Assembly: GCA_004297765.1 (NCBI GenBank)
Contig: SCTZ01000031.1
Span: forward strand, 55,405-119,404
Source of the DNA: Chloroflexota bacterium
GTDB lineage: Bacteria > Chloroflexota > Dehalococcoidia > FW602-bin16
Reading direction: 5' to 3'
DNA: 64,000 bases
Below are positions 45,889 through 55,288 of this stretch, piece after piece (the first letter of the stretch is position 1; each line of letters begins with the position of its first letter). The position numbers and the translations under genes are program-made. Under the pieces are notes generated by a model, which had not been told where the DNA came from, did no database searches, and was given only the letters and a program-made list of their open reading frames with translations.

Positions 45889-48800
45889 CTACAGCAGCCT
45901 CAATTCCCTGGCTTTTGCAACGGCCTGGGTGCTGCTGTGCGCTTCCAGTTTGCGGTAAATGCTTTTGATGTGTGCCTTCACTGTGCTTGCAGACACGATA
46001 AGCTCCTGAGCCATCTCGGACGGCCGTTTGCCGAGGGCGACTAGCCGCAGTACCTCCTGCTCACGCGCGCTGAGTGGGCTGACGACGGGTTTGGTCATCT
46101 CCTTCGGACGACTCTGATGTGCGGGGGGGATGGCTCCTGTTTGGAACGCTTCCCACAGAGAGCGCACATAGCTCGGCGACACGCCGACAAGGCGATCCCG
46201 CTGGCGGTCTTCCAGGAGACCGGAGAGCAGGTTGAGCATGGGCGCACCGGTGTCCACGAAGGTACGCACGTAGCCTTCTGGCTCCGCCAGCGTGAGACCG
46301 AGTCTCAATACATCGAGCGCCCGCTCCGTTTCTCCCGCAGACTCTAGGGCAGCGGCCTGGAGCGCCAGTATCTTGATCACGCTTCCATCGCGTCCGGCCG
46401 ACTCCGCGGCCTTGAGCAGACGATCCAGCAATCGCACTGCTGAGGGGGATTGTCCTTGTGCGATAAGCACGCGTGCTAGCGTCATGTGACCACATTCGCG
46501 CACGTAGCTTATCTCGTCGTCTGCACTTAATCCTGACATCTCCGCCCAGCGAACCGCTGCCTTTACGTTGCCCTGTGCTAGCCAAAGCCGCACCCGGTAG
46601 GCCGCAATCCGCGGTATTTCTGGGACAAGATTGTTCGTTCGTGCCAGATGCTCCGCCTGCTGGATAACATCAAGGGCGCCCGAGATATCTCCCTGTGCCT
46701 GTTTCAGTCGGGAAATAATGGCATGGCCGGACATCAGCATCCGCATCAATCCGCCCTGTCTAGTCAGCTCGAGTCCCTGATCCGCAAGATGGGTCGCGGT
46801 AGTCAGATCGTTCCATTCGTGGTGGAGAAAGGCCATGCCCAAGCAAAGTGGCCCCGCCACCGGGAACAGCCGCCCTCCCTTTCCCGCTACCAGTTGTAGC
46901 GCTTGCCTGTATGTCTCAGCCGCCTGTCGCAACTGACCGCGGACAACCTGCAGGTTGGCCAGATCACCTAAGGCCGCTTCCGCGACGAGCAGATTGCCGG
47001 AAGCTTGACTAGCGACGCTGGCCTCGGCCAGCATCTCGCTGGCTGCCAGCAGATCACCTGCCCAGCGGTAGGTGTGTCCAAGATCGTGCAGGATGCCAGC
47101 TCGCAGATACTCCTCTTCCCCGAACGATCGTTCGAGGGCTTGGCGCGAGAGGTACATCGCCAATGGAATATCGCGGCGGTTGGCCGCGATAGCGGCGCGG
47201 ACGGCCAGCAGATGGTTCAGCATGCTCCGAGTGCTCGGGCGCTCGGGGTCTGTGTCGACGCAGATGTATGCACTATCCGCGCTCACGCTTAGACAGCGCT
47301 CGGCCTGTGCCAGCCGCGCCTCAGCGGTCTCCAACCGTCCAGCATCCACCAGCACGTGGGCGTGCCAGATGCAGAGCAGGGGCCGGGTTTGCACGATCTC
47401 CTCCGGCAGCGTCCTGATCCACCCGAGCAGCGTGGCTAGCTCGCCGCGCTTCATCATTGCGGCTCCGTTCCGCTCAATCAGGGACGCCACTTCCTGCAGA
47501 TCGTTAGCCGCCAGGGCATGGCACACCGCTTCGTTGGCCAGTCCATGCTCGGCATGCCAGGCGCTGGCCCGGCGGTGCAACTCGGACACCTGCTTGGGCT
47601 GCAACTGAACGAGGCGAGTGCGCAGACACTCGGCAAACAGGCGATGATAACGATACCAGCAGCGCCCGTTGTCCAGCGCCACGGTGAACAGGTTGGCCCG
47701 CTCCAGCAGCTCCAGCAGGGTCTGGCCCTCGCCCTCCGCCAGACCCGCCACGGCTTCACACAGCGGGCCGCTCAGTCCGTCGAGAATCGAGGTCAGCAGG
47801 AGGAAGCTTTGGACACGCTTCGGCTGCCGGCGCAGGACCTCTTCAATAAGATAGTCCGCAACGTAGCGATAGTTGCCGGCGAACTCCTCGACAAAGGCAT
47901 GGACGTTCGGACAGCCTTCCATCGAGAGCGCCGCCATCTGCAATCCGACGATCCAGCCCTCGGTCCGCTTTTCCAGAGCCGCCACATCATCGGCCGCAAG
48001 ATCCAGTCTCATGACCTCGTTCAGAAAGGTGGCGGTCTCTTCGGACGTAAAGCTCAGATCTGTCGACTTCAGCTCAGTGAGTTGATCACGCCCTCGCAGA
48101 CGTGCCAGTGGCAGGGGCGGGTCGGCGCGCGTTGCGACGACCAGATGCAGCCGCGGTGGGAGGTGATCGAGCAGGAACGATAGACCATCGTGGATGGTCT
48201 GGTCCTTGATCACCTGATAGTCGTCCAGGATCAGGACGATCTCGTCCGGCACCGCGGCCATCTCGTTGGCCAGCACGGTCAGGAAGGACCGCGGGCGCGA
48301 GCGCTGCGATGAACGTAGCAAGGTCAGAGCCGTATCGCCGAGACCCGGGTGGAGTGTCTGGAGCGCGGCGATGAGGTAGGCCCAGAAGCGGATAGGGTCG
48401 TTGTCGGCGGGATCCAGCGAGACCCAGGCCACGGGGTACTGGGAGTGCAGGCTCCACTGACCGAGCAGGGTGGTCTTGCCGAAGCCGGCCGGAGCCGAGA
48501 GTACGGTCAGCTTGCCCTGCAGCCCCTTGAGCAGACGTTCGAGAAGGCGGGGGCGTGTCACGAGCTCGGGACGGGACAGCGGAGGCGAAAGCTTCGTTGC
48601 GAGGAGTGGGTCTCCGTGGATATCGCAAGGCGAATGATGCCTGCTCCGTATCGTTGAACCGGCAGTCATGCCGGTCTCCGGATTGGGTGTAAGTAGTTCC
48701 GGTCTATCGCTGGTTGTGCAGGTCGTCAGTGTTGCCGCGACCTCGTTCAGTCGCTTCGCGGTGAGCTGCTCGGTCTTGCCCAGGTAGGCCCGATGTAGCT

Positions 48801-49029
48801 TCCCAGCGCGTCTGGAGTAGGCCTTCCAGTACCACCCGCCTCGCTCGCGGCGCTCCTTGTAGGCGGTGAACCGTCCGTGAGCGCTAGCAAACGAGAATCG
48901 GGCGTTTGTGTCCAGCCAGTTGTACCAATCTGGGCTTCCCACCGTGATGAGGAGACGTTCTTCCTCTTGCTGCCAGATCAGGGTATCGTCCTGAACTTCC
49001 GGGTCGCGAGAGGCCGTCGACAAAGACAA
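45889..49029 (-). CDS. LuxR-family, MalT-like STAND regulator, copy 1
   Basis: A 1046-residue regulator. Residues ~15-95 form an N-terminal domain with GRFTAYKERRERGG and RAYLGKTEQLT that I know mainly from large LuxR proteins of Chloroflexota. The NTPase domain begins near residue 150, with Walker A APAGFGKTTLLGQW at ~180 and Walker B ILDDYQ. A long helical TPR-like sensor follows, then a C-terminal LuxR helix-turn-helix (LSAREQEVLRLVALGKRPSEMA, then STVKAHIKSIYRKL). MalT-type proteins are ATP-dependent activators that bind an inducer. It is divergent from a binding-protein gene, which is its likely target. It is a close paralogue of 55289-58417. Confidence 0.9.
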   Translation of the reverse strand: MSLSTASRDPEVQDDTLIWQQEEERLLITVGSPDWYNWLDTNARFSFASAHGRFTAYKERRERGGWYWKAYSRRAGKLHRAYLGKTEQLTAKRLNEVAATLTTCTTSDRPELLTPNPETGMTAGSTIRSRHHSPCDIHGDPLLATKLSPPLSRPELVTRPRLLERLLKGLQGKLTVLSAPAGFGKTTLLGQWSLHSQYPVAWVSLDPADNDPIRFWAYLIAALQTLHPGLGDTALTLLRSSQRSRPRSFLTVLANEMAAVPDEIVLILDDYQVIKDQTIHDGLSFLLDHLPPRLHLVVATRADPPLPLARLRGRDQLTELKSTDLSFTSEETATFLNEVMRLDLAADDVAALEKRTEGWIVGLQMAALSMEGCPNVHAFVEEFAGNYRYVADYLIEEVLRRQPKRVQSFLLLTSILDGLSGPLCEAVAGLAEGEGQTLLELLERANLFTVALDNGRCWYRYHRLFAECLRTRLVQLQPKQVSELHRRASAWHAEHGLANEAVCHALAANDLQEVASLIERNGAAMMKRGELATLLGWIRTLPEEIVQTRPLLCIWHAHVLVDAGRLETAEARLAQAERCLSVSADSAYICVDTDPERPSTRSMLNHLLAVRAAIAANRRDIPLAMYLSRQALERSFGEEEYLRAGILHDLGHTYRWAGDLLAASEMLAEASVASQASGNLLVAEAALGDLANLQVVRGQLRQAAETYRQALQLVAGKGGRLFPVAGPLCLGMAFLHHEWNDLTTATHLADQGLELTRQGGLMRMLMSGHAIISRLKQAQGDISGALDVIQQAEHLARTNNLVPEIPRIAAYRVRLWLAQGNVKAAVRWAEMSGLSADDEISYVRECGHMTLARVLIAQGQSPSAVRLLDRLLKAAESAGRDGSVIKILALQAAALESAGETERALDVLRLGLTLAEPEGYVRTFVDTGAPMLNLLSGLLEDRQRDRLVGVSPSYVRSLWEAFQTGAIPPAHQSRPKEMTKPVVSPLSAREQEVLRLVALGKRPSEMAQELIVSASTVKAHIKSIYRKLEAHSSTQAVAKARELRLL

Positions 49030-49514
49030 GGCGCACTCTCCTTTGCCAGACTAGAGTCTCTCTGCAAAGCCAGTTGAGCTCGATCTGGTATCTATTACAA
49101 GCGTGCGTTTCCCTGCGTCTGTGAAGGTGCTCTGCCGCGTCATCGCGCGTTCGGGTTTGGTGTGCACTATCGCGGTTCCTCGAGCCGCATCTCCACGTGT
49201 TGGGGAATCACGTTGGGGAACTCTCCGCGGCTGGAGGTCTCGGTCGCGCTGGTGAGTCGCGGTCAACGATCGTGGGCAACCATGGTAGCTTTTGGGCTGC
49301 TAGGACTAGCTCAAACTCAGTATAAGGGCTGTTGGCGAAATCATCAAGGTTTCCATGCCTTTGCCCGTTGTTTGGTGCTCCTTGCCTCCCCTCGTCACTG
49401 AGCAACGACCGCCTCTCGAATCCCCCTACGATTCCCTCTTAGGGGAATGTTCAGTGGCGGGGGTGACCAGCATAATGGATATGTGGACTAGTCTATCAAA
49501 GGAGGAACAGATCA
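49030..49514. promoter_or_regulatory. Divergent control region, LuxR copy 1 / binding protein
   Basis: Blocks shared with 58418-58867 are: tandem TTGGGGAA (49200-49220, 13-nt period); CTCAGTATAAGGGCTG and AATCATCAAG near 49317-49350; a palindrome ATTCCCTCTTAGGGGAAT (49431-49448); and TGACC-GCATAATGG just upstream of the binding-protein gene. The GGGGA repeats resemble MalT boxes. The -10 is likely CATAAT; no good -35 was seen, as expected for an activator-dependent promoter. Confidence 0.5.
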
Positions 49515-50816
49515 GTGGCGGTAAGCAAGGCGAAATACTGGAAGTCTTTTGGAGTCCTCTTCTCCGCAATCGTCATCATCAGTCTGCTGGTTGGCTGTGG
49601 CTCGGCAAGCCCAAGCGCCTCGTCACCCCAATCTGCCCAGCCATCTGCCAGCGCAAAGGCATCCCAGGCGAGCAAGCCTGTAGAGAGTGCCAAGCCATCG
49701 ACATCGGCGGCGCCCGCAGCGAAGGAACCCCTCAAGATCGGGGCCATCTTGACGACGAGCGGCCCCATCGGTCCGACCGGCTCCAAGCAGCTGGACGGAG
49801 TCCAAGTGGCGGTGGACGAGATCAATGCAGCCGGTGGAATACTGGGACGACAGGTCCAATTGGTCCTGCGCGACGACGCTGGCGACCCGACCAAGGCCTT
49901 GACGGCAGCTCAGGAACTGGTCGAAAAGAACGGCGTTAGTGTCATCATCGGTGCGACTCTAGGCGGGACTTCGGGCGCCATCATGCCATACTTGACCGAA
50001 CAGAAGGTGGTTCTGATCGGCACCGGCTCTTCAGCGCCCAACGATCCGAAGAAGTACCCCTACACTTTCCTGGGCACCCAGGTCCCAAGCCAGCAGGCCG
50101 CGGCGTTGGTGAGGTACGCCGTGGACGTCATGAAAGTGCGGAAGCTGGGGGTGATCGGCGACGCCAGCGCGTATGGGAAGATGACCGTTGGGGACTTCAA
50201 GAAAGAACTGGACGCGAAGGGACTGCAGCCGTTGGCCGTCGAGGAGTACCCTCAGGGGGCGCCGGATTTGAGTGTCCAGGTTAACAACCTGAAGAAGGCT
50301 GGAGTGGAAGCTGTCCTGGGAGCCACCCTGGGGACCGATACGGCTCGCATCCTGAAGACTATGCAGAGTGTTGGCTTGCAGGTGCCTTACATATCGAGTG
50401 TGGATTCGACGTCGCCCGCCGTCATCGATGGGGCTGGAGCCGATGCCATCAAGCTTGCCTACGCCTACAGCCTGAGACGGATCTCCTTCTCCGACAAGAC
50501 GCCACTCCCCGCCAAAACGGCGGAGTTTGCTGCCAAACTGGCCAAAAAGCTCAACCAGAGCTCGTTAAGGGAGAGCATGTACTACGCTTCGCGGCACTAC
50601 GATCTAGTGTATATGATCAAACAGTCCATCGAGAAAGCGCAGAGCGCGGAGGGATCCAAGGTGGCCGCCCAACTAGAGCAGATGAGTTTCGATGGGGTGC
50701 AGGCGCGCTACGTCTTCACCAAGGAAGATCGAGGCGGCGTGTCGTTCGACGAGGTGGTTATGGTCAAGCTGACCAACATGAAGGACGGCGCCTTCGAGAC
50801 GGCGCCAGGCTACTAG
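49515..50816 (+). CDS. Liv-type substrate-binding lipoprotein (no permease nearby)
   Basis: A 433-residue receptor from a GTG at 49515 with AAAGGAGGA upstream. It has a signal peptide and lipobox LLVGC (Cys28), a Ser/Ala/Pro linker to about residue 72, then LKIGAILTTSGPIGPTGSKQ and RDDAGDPTKALTAAQELVEK. It is a close paralogue of the proteins at 58868 and 60350, all ending in APGY. The stop codon lies inside the terminal repeat of a palindromic element. No transporter genes adjoin; it presumably docks on a Liv permease encoded elsewhere. It is divergent from the LuxR gene. Confidence 0.9.
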   Translation: MAVSKAKYWKSFGVLFSAIVIISLLVGCGSASPSASSPQSAQPSASAKASQASKPVESAKPSTSAAPAAKEPLKIGAILTTSGPIGPTGSKQLDGVQVAVDEINAAGGILGRQVQLVLRDDAGDPTKALTAAQELVEKNGVSVIIGATLGGTSGAIMPYLTEQKVVLIGTGSSAPNDPKKYPYTFLGTQVPSQQAAALVRYAVDVMKVRKLGVIGDASAYGKMTVGDFKKELDAKGLQPLAVEEYPQGAPDLSVQVNNLKKAGVEAVLGATLGTDTARILKTMQSVGLQVPYISSVDSTSPAVIDGAGADAIKLAYAYSLRRISFSDKTPLPAKTAEFAAKLAKKLNQSSLRESMYYASRHYDLVYMIKQSIEKAQSAEGSKVAAQLEQMSFDGVQARYVFTKEDRGGVSFDEVVMVKLTNMKDGAFETAPGY

Positions 50817-50944
50817 TGTTCGACCACACTGGTTTTGTCATTCTGAGGCGCGCACGCCGAAGAATCCGCGCCCTGGGGATACGGATTCTTCGCGCTGCGG
50901 CGCTCAGAATGACAGAAAACGTCTTCTCTGTGGTCGAACACTAG
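50813..50944. repeat. CTAG-ended palindromic element (132 bp) overlapping a stop codon
   Basis: Perfect 16-nt terminal arms (50813-50828, 50929-50944) start and end in CTAG. The inner core (TTTGTCATTCTGAG, GAAGAATCC and complements) is shared with the element at 8691-8851. The TAG stop of the binding-protein gene is bases 2-4 of the left arm. Confidence 0.78.
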
Positions 50945-51047
50945 ACACCGTTCCCACAGAAAATGGCTGCGGAGGGAGCGCTTGAGGCGCCACACAAGCT
51001 GAGTTACGCGTGCTGATGCAGAGAAATACGGAACGGGAGGGATCTTG

Positions 51048-52712
51048 ATGTCGTTTGTTAGCCATGAACCTGCCGAAGCAACGCGCCGAACTATATGGCA
51101 AGCACTTGAGAGTAGCGTAGAGCTGCATCGTGACCGGGACGCCATCCGGTACGGGGGCACGAGTGTGACCTATGGTCAGATGCTCGACCACGTGGATAGA
51201 CTGGCCACCGGTCTGCTAGCGGCTGGAATACAACCTGGCGACCACGTGGCTATCGTCTTTCCGGCTGTCCCCGAATGGATCTACGTGCACTACGCTCTGA
51301 CCACCGTAGGTGCGATCATCGTACCCATCAACTTCAATTACGTGGCCGACGAGGTTAGGTGGGTCCTCACGCAGGGCGACGTCAGCGCGATCATCACGCT
51401 GGACGCCTTCCGCGGTCTCGACTTTCTGAATGTATTCCGGGGCGTGGACCCCGCTTTGCAGCGGGGCCCGGTGTGCTCCGAGCAATTGCCCCTGATCACA
51501 CAGATGTTCGTGTTGGATTCCAACGAAGACCCTGGTGGACCGTACAGCCTTCGCACCCTATTGGCCCACGAGCCGTCGGCTGCGGAGCGCGAGCGGTTGG
51601 CGAAGATACGTGCCAGCCAATCGGCTGGCGATGCCTGCTACATCATGTTCACCTCTGGCAGCACAGCCAGACCCAAGCCTGCACTGGTCACCCATCGCAT
51701 GATCAATGGGGTCGGCTACTACCAGGCCAGGGCATGCAATGTGGGCCCCGAAGATCGTGTCTTGCAGCAGTGGACCACTTTCCACGTGGGGGGCGTTGTG
51801 CCCTGCATCTCGTTGCCACATGCGGCTGGGGCTTCGGTATGCCTGCTGGGCGCCTTCGAGCCTGGGCTGGTGCTCGACGTGGGCGAGCGTGAGCGTTGCA
51901 CTTTCACAGGTGGCTTCGACACCAACTTTACCAAGCTGATCGGTCACCCCGACTTCAAAAACCGGGATCTGTCAGCCCTGAAGAAATGCCTGGTTGGATG
52001 CACTCCTTCGTACTACGACCATCTTCAGTCGGTGTTCCACTTTGATCCCCTCGCCATGACGTACGGGATCACGGAGGGTGGCTCGACGGTCGCTATCACG
52101 ATGCCGGAAGACACGGACCCGGAGATCCGCCGAAGCTCCAACGGCCGTCCGCTGCCTGGAGTCGAGATGCGCATTATCGATCCCGAGACGGGTCAGACCG
52201 TGCCGCCGGGCACGCCTGGCGAAATCATCTTCCGGGGCTGGGACACGTTCCTGGGCTACTACAAGATGCCCGAGGAAACGGCCGCAGCCTTGGACGCCGA
52301 AGGGTTCGTGCATACCGGCGACTACGGTTGGCTGGACGAGAACGGCTATCTATACTACCGCGGGCGCTACAAGATGATGGTCAAGACAGGGGGCGAGAAC
52401 GTCTCCCAGCGGGAGGTCGAGATCTTCCTGGAGGACAACATCCCCGCGGTCGAGTTTGCCCAGGTGGTGGGGGTGCCGGACGAGGTGTGGGGCGAAGCGG
52501 TGGTAGCCTTTATCCAACTGAGGGCCGGAGCCAACGCCACGCCTGAGGAGATCCGCGAACAATGCCGAGGGAAGATCTCCGGCTTCAAGATTCCCAAGCA
52601 CGTGCTCGTCATGGCACCCACGGACTGGCCCATCCTGGCGGTGGGACGCCCTGATAAGCACACGTTGCGAAGGATGGCCATGGAAAAACTCGGAAGGCAA
52701 GAAGCAATGTGA
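51048..52712 (+). CDS. Atypical acyl-CoA ligase-like ANL enzyme, paralogue 3
   Basis: 554 residues from the ATG at 51048, 7 nt after GGGAGG. It has P-loop TSGSTARPKPA, MTYGITEGG, TGDYGW, hinge GRYKMMVKTGG and C-terminal VGRPDKHTLRR: the same departures from ANL consensus as the paralogues at 16335, 42528 and 53541. The enoyl-CoA hydratase begins 12 nt after its stop and another paralogue follows that, so this looks like a three-gene acyl-CoA unit. Confidence 0.82.
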   Translation: MSFVSHEPAEATRRTIWQALESSVELHRDRDAIRYGGTSVTYGQMLDHVDRLATGLLAAGIQPGDHVAIVFPAVPEWIYVHYALTTVGAIIVPINFNYVADEVRWVLTQGDVSAIITLDAFRGLDFLNVFRGVDPALQRGPVCSEQLPLITQMFVLDSNEDPGGPYSLRTLLAHEPSAAERERLAKIRASQSAGDACYIMFTSGSTARPKPALVTHRMINGVGYYQARACNVGPEDRVLQQWTTFHVGGVVPCISLPHAAGASVCLLGAFEPGLVLDVGERERCTFTGGFDTNFTKLIGHPDFKNRDLSALKKCLVGCTPSYYDHLQSVFHFDPLAMTYGITEGGSTVAITMPEDTDPEIRRSSNGRPLPGVEMRIIDPETGQTVPPGTPGEIIFRGWDTFLGYYKMPEETAAALDAEGFVHTGDYGWLDENGYLYYRGRYKMMVKTGGENVSQREVEIFLEDNIPAVEFAQVVGVPDEVWGEAVVAFIQLRAGANATPEEIREQCRGKISGFKIPKHVLVMAPTDWPILAVGRPDKHTLRRMAMEKLGRQEAM

Positions 52713-52724
52713 GGACGATGGCGC

Positions 52725-53510
52725 ATGAGTGAAAGACCGTTAGTGACGTGGACAGCCGCCGACGGAGTGGCAGTTATTACCCTGGACAACCCGCCCCGGA
52801 ATACGCTCGGGTGGCGAGCCAGAGACGAGCTCATCGCGTGTCTCGATAAGGCGGCTGCCGATGAAGACGTGCGTGTTGTGGTGATCACAGGCGCGGGCGA
52901 GCGATTCTTCTGTGCAGGCGCCGAGGTGACGGAGTTCCCGGAAGCGACGAAACCCGGCAAGGGACGAGCCCTGGCCGAGCAGTCTCAGCATCTAATGCGG
53001 ATGATTGATGAGCTTCCCAAGCCCACTATTTGCGCCATCAATGGGTACGCACTGGGGGCCGGATGTCTCGTCGCGATCGCCTGCGACCTCCGGATTGCAG
53101 CGGAGAATGCACAGCTTGGTCTGCCGGAAATCAAGCTGGGCGTCTTCCCTGGTGGAGGGGGAACCCAGCGACTGCCTCGGCTCATTGGCGAGTCCAAGGC
53201 GAAGGAACTGCTTTACGGTGGGAATGTCATTGACGCGCAGGAGGCCCATCGCATCGGACTAGCCAATCGTATCGTTGCGACCGGACGTGCGCTGAGCGAG
53301 GCTCAGGAGCTGGCCGCGCAGATTGCCTCCTACTCGGGTCCGGCCGTCCGGGAGACCAAGGAGGCGGTCCATGCAGGGCGCGAGGTTAGCGTGGAGGCGA
53401 GCCTTTCGCTAGAGGTGGACATTCTGGAGCGGGTGTTCCAGCGCGAGGACGCCCTCGAGGGCTTCAACGCGTTCTTGGAGAAACGACCGCCGCGCTTCCG
53501 TCATCGCTAG
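52725..53510 (+). CDS. Enoyl-CoA hydratase/isomerase
   Basis: A 261-residue crotonase-fold protein. The oxyanion-hole segments FCAGAEV and INGYALGAGCLVAIACDLRIA are present. Both hydratase glutamates can be placed: one in LPEIKLGVFPGGGGTQRL and one in GESKAKELLYGG, so water addition to an enoyl-CoA is feasible. It is sandwiched between two atypical ligases with gaps of 12 and 30 nt. Confidence 0.9.
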   Translation: MSERPLVTWTAADGVAVITLDNPPRNTLGWRARDELIACLDKAAADEDVRVVVITGAGERFFCAGAEVTEFPEATKPGKGRALAEQSQHLMRMIDELPKPTICAINGYALGAGCLVAIACDLRIAAENAQLGLPEIKLGVFPGGGGTQRLPRLIGESKAKELLYGGNVIDAQEAHRIGLANRIVATGRALSEAQELAAQIASYSGPAVRETKEAVHAGREVSVEASLSLEVDILERVFQREDALEGFNAFLEKRPPRFRHR

Positions 53511-53540
53511 GCCGGTATTCCCCTCACAGGAGGTACAAGA

Positions 53541-55202
53541 ATGACTTCGATCAGCCGTGAGCCCGCCGAGGCAACGCGGCGGACCATCTGGCAGTCGCTG
53601 GACCACAGCGCACGACTTTTCGGCGAGCGAGACGCTGTTGTCTATCAGAATACCCACGTGACCTACGCCGAGCTACGCCACCAGGTGAACAAACTGGCCG
53701 CTGGGTTGCTATCGGCCGGTATCAAACCCGGCGACCACGTGGCTATCGTATTTCCCCTGACCCCGGAATGGATCTACGTGCATTACGCTCTCGCGAGCAT
53801 GGGCGCTATTGTCGCGCCGGTCAACTACAACTACAAGGGTGACGAAATCCGATGGGTCCTGGAGCGGGGCGACGTCGCGGCTGTCATCGCTGCCGACGCG
53901 TACCTCAACCTCAACTTCCTGGAGTTGCTCAAGAGCGCGGACCTGGCATTGGAGCGCGGCGAGGTGCACTCCGAGCGGTTTCCCGCCATCAAGCGCATGT
54001 TCGTGCTAGACTCCACGGAGAAAGGCGGTCCGTATAGCCTCCGGACGCTGTTGGACCATGAGCCATCACAGTCCGAGATGGCGCGGCTGGAGGAGATTCG
54101 TGCTGGTCAGACGGCAGACGATCCCTGCTACGTCCTATTCACCTCGGGCAGCACGGCTCGTCCCAAATCGGCCTTCTTGCCCCATCGCGCCGTCTGTGGC
54201 GTTGGCTACTACATGGCGCGGTCATGCGCGATGGACGAGAACGATCGCTTCTTGTCCATGCTGACCACCTTCCACATCGGTGGGGTCGTTCCCTGCATCC
54301 ATATGCCGCATTCCGTCGGCGCGGCCTCGGTGCTGGTGGGTGGGTTCGATCCGGCCGTGGTGCTCGAGACCATCGAGCGCGAGCGGTGCACGGTCTCCGG
54401 CGGCTTCGACACCATGTTCACGAAAATCATGGGACACCCGGCCTTCAAGACCACGGACGTTTCGTCACTGCGGAGGGCGTTCTGCGCCTGCACCCCGTCC
54501 TACTACGATAGGCTGCAGGCGGTATTCAACTTCGATCTTCTGGCCATGACGTACGGAACGACAGAGGGCTCGTCTTCCGTTTGTCTCGTGATGCCCGAGG
54601 ACACCGACCCGGAGGCCCGCCGCAACTCCAACGGCCGACCACACCCAGGTGTGGAGATACGCATCGTGGATCCCGAGACTGGGAACTCCGTTCCCCCAGG
54701 CACGCCCGGCGAGATCTGTTTCCGGGGTTGGGACAGGTTCCTGAAGTACTACAAGATGCCCGAGGAGACGGCCGCCTCTATCGACGCAGAGGGCTTTGTC
54801 CACATGGGGGACTACGGTTGGCTGGACGAGCAGGGCTACCTGTACTACCGCGGGCGGTACAAGATGATGGTCAAGACAGGGGGCGAGAACGTTTCCCAGC
54901 GGGAGGTCGAGATCTTCCTGGAGGACAATATTCCCTCCGTGGAGTTCGCCCAGGTGGTGGGGGTGCCGGACGAGGTGTGGAATGAGGCGGTAGTGGCCTT
55001 CGTGCAACTGCGGGCACGGATCGGTGCTACACCGGAGGAGATCCGTGAGCAGTGCCGAGGGAAGATCGCCGGCTTCAAGATTCCTAAGCATGTCTTCATT
55101 CTAGAGGCGAGTGAGTGGCCCCTTCTAGCCGTGGGGCGTCCCGATAAGCATACCCTCCGCAGGATGGCTATGGAGAGACTGGGGCGAGCAGATCTCGTCT
55201 AA
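53541..55202 (+). CDS. Atypical acyl-CoA ligase-like ANL enzyme, paralogue 4
   Basis: 553 residues; AGGAGG lies upstream of the ATG. It has P-loop TSGSTARPKSA, MTYGTTEGSS, MGDYGW, hinge GRYKMMVKTGG and C-terminal VGRPDKHTLRR, as in the other three paralogues. It is most similar to the products at 16335 and 51048. The coding sequence ends 86 bp before the convergent LuxR copy 2 gene. Confidence 0.82.
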   Translation: MTSISREPAEATRRTIWQSLDHSARLFGERDAVVYQNTHVTYAELRHQVNKLAAGLLSAGIKPGDHVAIVFPLTPEWIYVHYALASMGAIVAPVNYNYKGDEIRWVLERGDVAAVIAADAYLNLNFLELLKSADLALERGEVHSERFPAIKRMFVLDSTEKGGPYSLRTLLDHEPSQSEMARLEEIRAGQTADDPCYVLFTSGSTARPKSAFLPHRAVCGVGYYMARSCAMDENDRFLSMLTTFHIGGVVPCIHMPHSVGAASVLVGGFDPAVVLETIERERCTVSGGFDTMFTKIMGHPAFKTTDVSSLRRAFCACTPSYYDRLQAVFNFDLLAMTYGTTEGSSSVCLVMPEDTDPEARRNSNGRPHPGVEIRIVDPETGNSVPPGTPGEICFRGWDRFLKYYKMPEETAASIDAEGFVHMGDYGWLDEQGYLYYRGRYKMMVKTGGENVSQREVEIFLEDNIPSVEFAQVVGVPDEVWNEAVVAFVQLRARIGATPEEIREQCRGKIAGFKIPKHVFILEASEWPLLAVGRPDKHTLRRMAMERLGRADLV

Positions 55203-55217
55203 AATCACGCTTCTGGT

Positions 55218-55280
55218 CGTCATCCCGGCGCAGGCGGGGATCTATAGTCTCGCATCCCCTGTGGGACGCATGGATTCCCG
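55218..55280. repeat. Remnant GTCATCCCGGCG-type repeat between convergent genes
   Basis: GTCATCCCGGCGCAGGCGGGGAT, a GGGGAT/ATCCCC hairpin (55236-55259) and ATGGATTCCCGC resemble diverged dispersed REP-like repeats. It may serve as a bidirectional transcript end. Confidence 0.4.
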
Positions 55281-55288
55281 CTTGGCGC

